From NCBI GenBank assembly GCA_011947345.1, contig JAAVTG010000557.1:62001-126000 (forward strand): a stretch of 64,000 nucleotides of DNA, read 5' to 3'. The stretch is from Phytophthora quininea (Eukaryota > Oomycota > Peronosporomycetes > Peronosporales > Peronosporaceae). Below the pieces are notes generated by a model, which saw only the letters and a list, made by a program, of their open reading frames with translations, was not told where the DNA came from and did no database searches. Positions 57,033-64,000 of the stretch are shown here, piece by piece. Every line of letters begins with the position of its first letter. Position 1 is the first letter of the stretch. The translations under genes and the position numbers were made by a program.

Positions 57033-58080
57033 ATGAACATGAACGACACGTCGACGCCCGACGCGTCCCGGACGACCGCCACTTCCCTCGAGCACTCCAG
57101 CTTCCCGCACCTGTCGGCGATCGAGTGGAAGGTGCTACACCGCCTCGCCGCGGTGTCTGGTGATGCTGTGATTAAGGCACTTTTGACGGCGGGATCCGAA
57201 GAGCAACAACGCCTGGCCGCCCAGGAGTTCATGGCGCGTGAACTCGCTGACCTCCGTCAGCGAGTGGGAACTCCCACGCAGACCAAGAACAAGTCCGACA
57301 TCGTGAAACTCGACGTCTCCACGAACAGCGGTGAAGGCGAGGGCCGCCTTCATCTAAACCGCTGGTTCTGCGAGGTGGACATCGCAATCGAAGCTCGGCA
57401 GCTATCTACCGAGCTCGCGCGCACGCGCTTTCTCCTGTCCAAGCTGACGGGGAAGGCGAAAGAGTGGGCGCTCGGCAAGCTCGTGGCCGACGCATCCTAC
57501 TTCCCGACCATGGCATCCATGAAGGCGGACTTGCGGCTCGCGTTCGAGCCGCCCCAAGATGAAAGCGTTCAGCGCTCCGCCTTCCTGGCGTTGAAGCAGG
57601 GACGCATATCCATGCTCGAGTACATCCAGCGCGCACGACACCTCGTGTCGTCCATCACGACGCACCCCGTGGACATGGCGACCCAAGTCCACGTCTTCAT
57701 TTCCGGCATGAGTGCTGGCTACCAGCGCTTCTACCTGACCCGGAAGACCCCGTCGACACTCGAAGAGGCCTTCACGGTCGCGCTCCGCGAAGACTACAGC
57801 GTGACTGCGTTGCAGGCTTTCGACGTCGGTCGGTCTACGGTTCCCGAGCCGAGCCGATGGAGGTGGATGTGATTCAACAGTATGGTGGACGTTGGGTGCC
57901 GACGTCGCCAGCCAGGTCGGCCACGGCAACGGCAACGCGCACTCCTCGTTCGATGCGCTGCTACCGCTGTGGGAAACCTGGACATCGCGCGGCTATTTGC
58001 CGCGCCCCGGCGCCAATGCAGGCGAACGTCGCGATCGCGCACGACGTCGTCGCTCAAAAAATGGCGACAACCAGTAGGTG
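57033..58080 (+). CDS. Chromovirus gag with CCHC zinc knuckle
   Basis: Capsid/nucleocapsid polyprotein. ATG at 57033 (MNMNDTSTPDASRTTA). The retrotransposon gag capsid core spans about residues 95-240 (GRLHLNRWFCEVDIAIEAR, GKAKEWALGKL, SMLEYIQRARHLVSSIT, TLEEAFTVALREDYSV). The frame ends at 57872; the adjacent frame continues MEVDVIQQYGGRWV and the CCHC knuckle CYRCGKPGHRAAIC (about 57958-57999). A one-base break around 57850-57870 links them. Gag packages the RNA into particles. Confidence 0.85.
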
Positions 58081-58149
58081 CGGGGCGCCCTACTGGTCGT
58101 GGAAGGAGAGATTGGTCTCTGGTGGCAGAACCTCCTCCTAGCCCTCCCG

Positions 58150-61100
58150 TGCTTCATGCACAACTCTTTGCCACCACCTCTGGCAGTGACACGAGACTGA
58201 TTGTGGTCAGCGTCCACGTCGATGGCGCGAAGCATCCGCTTCGCACGCTGCTGGACTCGGGCGCGACGAACAACTTCGTTCGCACCGAGAGCTTGTCGGT
58301 CTTACCGGCACACATGAGCGTTCGCGAAGGACCCGGCGACATGATCGTGAAGTACGCTGATGGGAAGCCGCAGCGGACGCCGCGGCGCTCGGCGCTCGAC
58401 GACCTTCGCGTACGAGTTCGACGGGTTCCGCAGTTCCGAGGAGTTCTTGGTGATCGAACTGAGCGGCTCGTTCGACTGTATCTTCGGCATCCCGTGGCTT
58501 GCTCGCCATCAGCCTGAGATCAACTGGCTGACTGGCGCAGTCCGCCCCGAGGCATTGATGTGAATGCAGTGCTGTCGTTCCTGTGCGGAACGCCTAACAA
58601 TTGGCCGCATGTTGCCGTCATGGACTCCGACTCCATGACCTATGCTGCGCACGAAGCGAGCGATGGCCCTTCGTGTGCGGTGTGCGAACTCGCAACCTGC
58701 GCCGGTCCTGAGCAGGAGCCTCAGGACGTGTCTGACGTGGTCGAGCATGGATTCCCACGTCCCGATGAGCAGCGGTTCTCGGAAGCAGACAATGACGTGG
58801 TCGATCCACGTCCGGACGAGCAGCGGCTCTCCAACGTTGTAGAGCTCTCTCAAGATGAAGATGTGGTTGAGCGTGGTCTCCCACGCGCGGTCGAGCATGA
58901 GTTCCCGCGTGTGGTCGAGCGGGAGCTCCCTAATGATGTCGACGCGGTCGTGTCCAATGACCCGCGTCCAGGCGCCGACGTTGTGTCCCGGTGCCCCGGC
59001 TCAGCGGCCATGATCGAGCGTGGGCTCTCATCGGCAGCTTCGGAAGATACTCCCCGTCCAGTTCGACGTCGCGGCCGTCGCAAACCGCGACGCCCTCGGA
59101 CACCATCGACTGACTCGGTTGAGACAGGGGTTGAGGTGATCTCGGTCCTGGTTGGGGACGACGCGGAAACGCCTCCGCGTATTCGCAACGTTAAGGTCGC
59201 ACGTCCACCGTGTGACGCAGCCGGGATCACTTGGCTGCCTGGGCTCTCGTGGAAACACTTCCTCCATGACTTGAAGAAGGGTGAGATCGAGCAGGTATGC
59301 ATGATCGTCGCCGACGACGCCGAGACATTTGCGGCTGTCACCGCGAGTGCGTCGGACCCAGCCTCCGACGCCAGGACGCGCCTGAAAGGAGCCGAGCCGG
59401 AGAACGCCCGTCAAGCCCGCTACGCAGCTCAGTCGTTACCGGCGCTTGAAGCAGCCGGCAACCCAGTCGCTCCGCTCGTGCGCGAGTTCATGAAGATCGT
59501 CCCGGATAAGGTTCCAGCCGTTCTTCCACCCGACCGCGGAGTTCGACACGAGATTGACCACGTGCCCGGTGCGAAGTACTGCGTGACGCGGCAGTGGCCG
59601 CTTCCTCGCGACCAAGTCGAAGCCATTGACGCCTTCTTCGAGAGTCGCCGGCAAGCCGGCCACGTTCGCGAGTTTCTCGCCGCACTCCAGTCCGAAGTTC
59701 TGCGTGAAGAAAGCAACCGGCGGCTGGAGAATCGTCCACGCCTTCAACAACCTCAATGAGGCCACCATACCGGCGCAAACGCCGATCCCGAGGAAGGACA
59801 TGGTGCTGGACACCATGACTGGCAGCACGAAGTACAGTGCCATTGATCTGATGGATGGCTTCTATCAGATCTTAATGCGCGAAGACGACGTGCCGCTGAC
59901 AGCGGTCCGCACGCCCAGCGGGATGTTGTGGGAGTGGCTCGTGATGCCGCAGGGGCTCAAGAACGCCCCTGCTACCTTCAATCGCATGGTGTCCAACTTG
60001 CTTCGGCCGTACCGAGACTTCGCGCCCAGCTACTTCGACGACATCTTCGTTCACAGTCGTGCCGAGGACGGCATGACGGAGGTTGAGGTCCACCTACAAC
60101 ACCTGCGCAAGGTGTTCGAGGTGATGAAGGAGAACAAGCTGTACGCCAGCTTGAAGAAGTGCATCTACTGCGCTCCCGAGATCCCTGTGCTCGGGAGCTA
60201 CGTCAGCAAGAATGGTGTCCGTGCCGACCCCGAGAAGATCGAGGCCATCTGCGCGTGGCCGACGCCGCAGGACCAGAAGCAGCTCCGGCAGTGGCTGGGG
60301 CTCGCGACGTATTTTCGTACTACTCGAAGAACTTCGCTTCGGCGATCCTCCCGCTGTCCCAACTCCTCAAGGCTGACACCACGTGGTCGTGGCGTCCCGA
60401 GCACCAAGCCACCTTCGACGCCATGAAGTTGAGCTTGTCCACCGCCCCTGTGCTCATGTTTCCAGTCCACTCGAAGCCCTTCCATGTCGTTTGCGACGCG
60501 AGCGACTTCGCGATCGGCTGCGCCTTGATGTAGTTCGATAACGAAGGACGCGAGCGGGTCATCAGCTACCAGTCGCGTCAGCTGAAGCCGGCAGAATGGA
60601 ATTATCCGGTGCATGATAATGAGCTGCTGGCCATGCGCTACGCCCTCATCAAGTTCCGTGTGTACCTCCTGGGTGAGCAGACCTTCGCGATCTACACCGA
60701 CCACGCGTCGCTGAGGACAGCAACGAAGAGCCCACACTTGTCCCAGCGCATGGCGCGCTGGTTGTCGCTGTTCTCCGAGTACAACTTCGTCGTGCACTAC
60801 AAACCGGGCAAGACCAACATACTCGCCGACGCGCTGTCGCGCCGGCCTGACTACGTGCAGTCAGGTCGCCACGCAGTTGGCGACGAGGACGACGACGAGT
60901 GCGCAGTCTGCATCGCCGAGAACGTCGCTACTGTTGAGATCGCAGCGACCAGCCCGCTCCGCGATTTGATCATCGACGCGTACAAGGAGGATCTGTCCTG
61001 CTCGGAGCTCATCAGGTTCCTGCGTGACCCCAGTGACGCGGGGAAGCGCAAGCTGTCTCCACGCAGCCGCTCCCGCGTCGACCGCTACTCGCTGGACGGC

Positions 61101-63121
61101 GAGTTGCCCACGTACTGCGTCGACCGTGAAGACCTTCCGCGCATCGTCGTTCCCCTTGACGACGATCTCCGAGCTCGGCTGATCCAAGAGTTCCACGACA
61201 CGCCGAGCGGCGACCACCTCGGACGCGAGAAAACCTTTGCGTCGCTGTCCAGAGACTTCTACTGGCCGCATATGTACAAGTGCGTCCGGACATGGGTACG
61301 CTCCTGCGAAGCGTGCCAACGCGTTAAGCCGAATCCGTCAAAGCAGGCTCCGCTTCGACCTCTCCCAGTCGCCACAGACGCATGGGCGTCTGTCAGCATG
61401 GACTTCGTCTTCGGGCTGCCCCGAGACACTCAAGGCCGCACTGATGTGCTTGCCTTCGTCGACCGCTTCAGCAAGATGATCCATCTTGCTCCCGTTGCCG
61501 CCAGCATCACGGCCAAGCAGTCTGCCGCGATCTTCGTGGACGTGGTGTATCAACACCATGGCCTTCCGACTTCCATCGTATCCAGTCGCGATCCCCGCTT
61601 CATGGCTGCTTTCTGGCGCGAACTTTTCCAATTGTTGGGACGCGGCGGTTGAGCATGTCCACCGCGTCGCATCTAGAGACGGACGGCCAAACCGAGCGCG
61701 CCAACCGTGTTGTGGAAGATGTACTACGTAGCTTCGCTACGTCGTTCAAGTCGTGGAGCACCTTCCTGCCCCTGGTCGAATTCGCTCTCAACAACGCTGT
61801 CCACGCCTCGACCGGGCTTACCCCGTTCTTCGTCAACTTCGGTCGCCATCCTCGTATTCCAGAACTCCTTGGTATAGAGCGCTCCGTGTCTCCGGCTGAT
61901 CGCGTTGATGAAGACGCGGTCGAGGCCGCGTCGCTCGATCCGAACGAAGACGTTGCTGCCGACCCCGACCCAGGCCCTGTTGAGCGTCGTGGTCCCACCG
62001 CCGACGCTGTTTCCGCGCCGTTGCACCGTATCATCACTTGCAAAGGATCAGGGACTTCTGCGGTCGGAGTGCGCACACGGGCAGCACAAGCGTGACCACC
62101 GGCGGGCACCGAACGAGCTTCGCGTACACAAACCGCCAGAAGGGCGGCACCTTCGGACATCGCAGCTTGGACTTCGCGCACGTTAATTGACCCGATGCCA
62201 CCTCGGGCCTTCGAGTATCAAGACGCGCCAGACACGGCGACACCTGCCGCGCTGGTTCCTGCCAACTTCGATCCGCTCCCAGCGCCGCAGCCCCAAGACA
62301 CTGCGGCTGTCCGCGACTTCCTGCAGAAACGTGATTCGGTTGTGCGTTATGTACGCGACACCATCGCGGCGGCGGTTTACCGGCAAAAGGAATATGCCGA
62401 TCGACGAGGGCGACGACATCTGGAGACGTTCGCCGTGGGCGACCGTGTATTGCTCTCTACGACGGGCATGTCACCAAGTTTGGTGACGAACTTGGGCGCG
62501 AACAAGCTCGCGCCCCGATTTATTGGACCACTTAAGGTGTTGAAGGTATTGGGTGACGCATATACATTACAGCTACCTACGGCTTTACGACTCCATCCTA
62601 CCTTCTACGTCGGCCGGCTGCGACGCTATATCCCTGCGACTATCCCCAGCGACGCCGATAATCCCCAGCGCCCCAACGTTGACCATACGTCTCCTGCTGA
62701 TGCGTTTGGTACCGCAGCTCCTGATTCTCCCGCTCCAGTTGGTCCAATCGACGAGACAAGCGGTCGAGAGGCTGCGCGGTCGCAGCGTCCTGCCAGCGAT
62801 TACGCTCAGTTTCAACGCGATGGTTCGGCCCCGCTTGTGGATAGCGTGGGCAATGTTCGTCACATCGTTGAGGTGATTCTTCGACACGACGATAGCCGAG
62901 CTGCTCCGCTACCTGGACGTCGGGGTCGCGGCGCGCGGCGCCGCGACGAAGGTGTCCCTGCGCACCGCCAATATCTTGTCCGCTGGCTTGACCCGATGCC
63001 CGATAGCTGGGATCCGCGGTCAGTTCTTGTTGCGGACGTCCCGGACTCCGTGGCGGCGTACGAGGCAAGCCTCACACCTGGGGCAGGTCCTCCAGACGGC
63101 GCAGCGGTGCGCCGCGCCTAG
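58150..63121 (+). CDS. Chromovirus pol: protease, RT, RNase H, integrase, chromodomain (frame interrupted)
   Basis: Protease: LLDSGATNNFVR (about 58250). An acidic linker with repeated VVEHGFPR/VVERGLPR-like units follows (58735-58950). RT: TPIPRKDMVLDTMTGSTKYS, LMDGFYQILMRED, MPQGLKNAPATFNRM and the catalytic YFDD at 60031-60042. RNase H: CDASDFAIGCAL, then a TAG at 60531-60533, then YTDHASL and KTNILADALSRRPDY. Integrase: HLGREKTFASLSRDFYWP, CEACQRVK (HHCC), SMDFVFGLP, SRDPRF, TDGQTERANR (DDE). At the C-terminus a chromodomain: HIVEVILRHDD, QYLVRWLDPMPDSWDP. Frame changes near 58380, 59680, 60325, 61645, and 62090-62195. The chromodomain should direct insertion to marked chromatin. This copy is probably non-autonomous unless some breaks are errors. 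Confidence 0.88.
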
Positions 63122-63659
63122 CCTCGTGCAGAGCCGCTTGGTAGCGCTGTGTTTCGCGATGCTCAGTTTCGGACAACGGGGTGGCCTGGGTCATACGCTG
63201 CCACGCGGCCTCACTGGGTCGCGAGACACCTGACTCGCGACAACTACGACAACTCTCACGGTAATGCACGTAACAGCAGCGGCGGTCCGCTACCCACGAC
63301 AAGGCGCAAATCGAGTTCGCTAGGGCCCCGACGGACAAGCGCTGGTGCACTGCTCCTCGCGCCTCGAGTGTACGCGTGAACGCCTCACGTCCCTCCGTGT
63401 TCCACCTTTCCACGAAGGCTGTCCACGCACGGTCCAGGGACCTCAGGGTCACGGTGCCAATCACCGTGACGGACTAGCTGCGAGTCGCCCACCACCGCTG
63501 GAAGAGCGCCTCCATCTCGTCGTCGGGCAGCGGCCTCACGAAGCCGCTACAGTCACCAAGAGCCCAGCGCTCAATCGTCTCCTCGTATGTATCCAGCTCG
63601 GCCATGCCTTCTACCCCGCCTCTTCGTTTCCGCCTCAATCGCCAAATGACGTTGTTCAA
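63072..63659 (-). CDS. Antisense open reading frame between pol and 3' LTR of the chromovirus
   Basis: On the strand opposite to gag-pol a single frame runs 196 codons from the position of 63659 (MNNVIWRLRRKRRGGVEGMA) to 63072, broken by only one TAG at 63474-63476. It encodes LDTYEETIERWALGD, DDEMEALFQRWW, RSLDRAWTAFVERWNTEGRE and QRYQAALHEARRG: a plausible helical, charged protein. It overlaps the end of the pol frame. No known domain is recognised. Whether it is expressed is unknown; it could also be a captured host fragment. Confidence 0.45.
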
Positions 63660-63697
63660 GCTCCACTACCCAAGCTTCAATCCTGTGTATGGGGTGG

Positions 63698-63882
63698 TGT
63701 GACAGGCTTCTGTCACACGGACGCCACCGCGTTAGCGCGGTGGCTAATCACCTCTTAGATAGAATCGTTGGTCGTACGGCCTCGACTCGCGTGGTCGTCT
63801 CGACAAGTTAACAGAGTTCAATTTGCCTACTTCATTCCTCTGCTTGTGTAAGCAAGTACCGGGCTGCAGTTAGCCCGTTACA
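63698..63882 (+). repeat. 3' LTR of the chromovirus
   Basis: Identical to 56806-56990 except for one A-to-G change (position 63784 versus 56891). Followed by the target duplication ATGAG. Confidence 0.95.
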
Positions 63883-64000
63883 ATGAGGAGCACGATCGGG
63901 ACTTGCAAAAGCGGTCGCCTACGACAGAGTTATCAGTGATAACTTGTTGAAGTTGTGTGAGAGGAAGGTAATATGATGGCAAGGGGCAGCAGGACGACAG

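Larger units (their letters stand above)
56806..63882 (+). mobile_element. Complete Ty3/gypsy chromovirus LTR retrotransposon
   Basis: 7077 bp bounded by two 185-bp LTRs (TG..CA) and the 5-bp direct repeat ATGAG (56801-56805 and 63883-63887). Internal order is gag, zinc knuckle, protease, reverse transcriptase, RNase H, integrase, chromodomain, which is Ty3/gypsy order. The LTRs differ at one position (A at 56891, G at 63784), so insertion is recent. The pol frame has several breaks. A purine-rich ATGGGGTGGTG abuts the 3' LTR, the place of the polypurine tract. Confidence 0.95.

Noticed and set aside
63883..64000. Gene start to the right of the chromovirus
   Set aside because: Only 118 bp remain and no convincing frame or domain is visible.

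Overview
The window looks like nuclear DNA from an oomycete, most likely Phytophthora or a close downy-mildew relative. The genes are tightly packed on both strands and carry short introns of about 55-75 bp with GT..AG ends. Several products are oomycete hallmarks, above all a fusion of a seven-helix receptor to an inositol-polyphosphate 5-phosphatase (GPCR-INPP bigram) and proteins built of C-x4-C-x9-C-x2-H 'HGGG' zinc units. The genus is inferred from gene content; no marker gene was available to confirm it.

Layout. Positions 1-31.9 kb are gene-rich: TBC/PDZ RabGAP (-, cut by the left edge), KAS II (+), coiled-coil protein (-), Phe-tRNA synthetase beta (+), small unknown protein (+), large acidic-tailed unknown protein (-), TPR protein (+), acylation-motif protein (+), a capping-enzyme homologue with ruined active sites (-), Sel1-repeat protein (+), amino-acid transporter (-), SAP/RCC1 protein (-), SAP30BP/HCNGP-like protein (+), P-loop/CCCH protein (-), CBS-pair protein (+) and GPCR-INPP (+). 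Positions 32-41.7 kb are transposon territory: a pogo-like element with 30-bp class inverted ends and TA flanks (34067-36431), a two-gene PIF/Harbinger-like element (37011-40673) and a Copia gag remnant. Positions 42.0-50.7 kb form one huge inverted repeat (arms of about 3.9 kb mirrored about 46405). Its centre holds a second copy of the 3' end of the GPCR-INPP gene, and its right arm runs into the 5' third of a zinc-unit gene (50257-51966). A second zinc-unit gene lies at 54655-56250. Positions 56806-63882 hold a complete Ty3/gypsy chromovirus with 185-bp LTRs and an ATGAG target duplication.

Sequence quality. Many conserved genes are broken by single-base shifts, mostly at short homopolymers. 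Where the window contains a second copy, the copies differ in exactly such a run (4 C versus 5 C). I therefore treat most of these breaks as consensus errors rather than pseudogenes. Exon limits were worked out by eye.

How the genes fit together. The left half is ordinary housekeeping and signalling: fatty-acid synthesis, translation, membrane traffic, amino-acid import and phosphoinositide signalling. No operon logic applies, but several pairs share short divergent promoters or sit tail to tail. The two most unusual items are the capping-enzyme homologue, which has lost the catalytic residues of both its triphosphatase and guanylyltransferase domains, and the giant inverted repeat, which contains promoter and coding sequence of a putative regulator plus a captured signalling-gene fragment.
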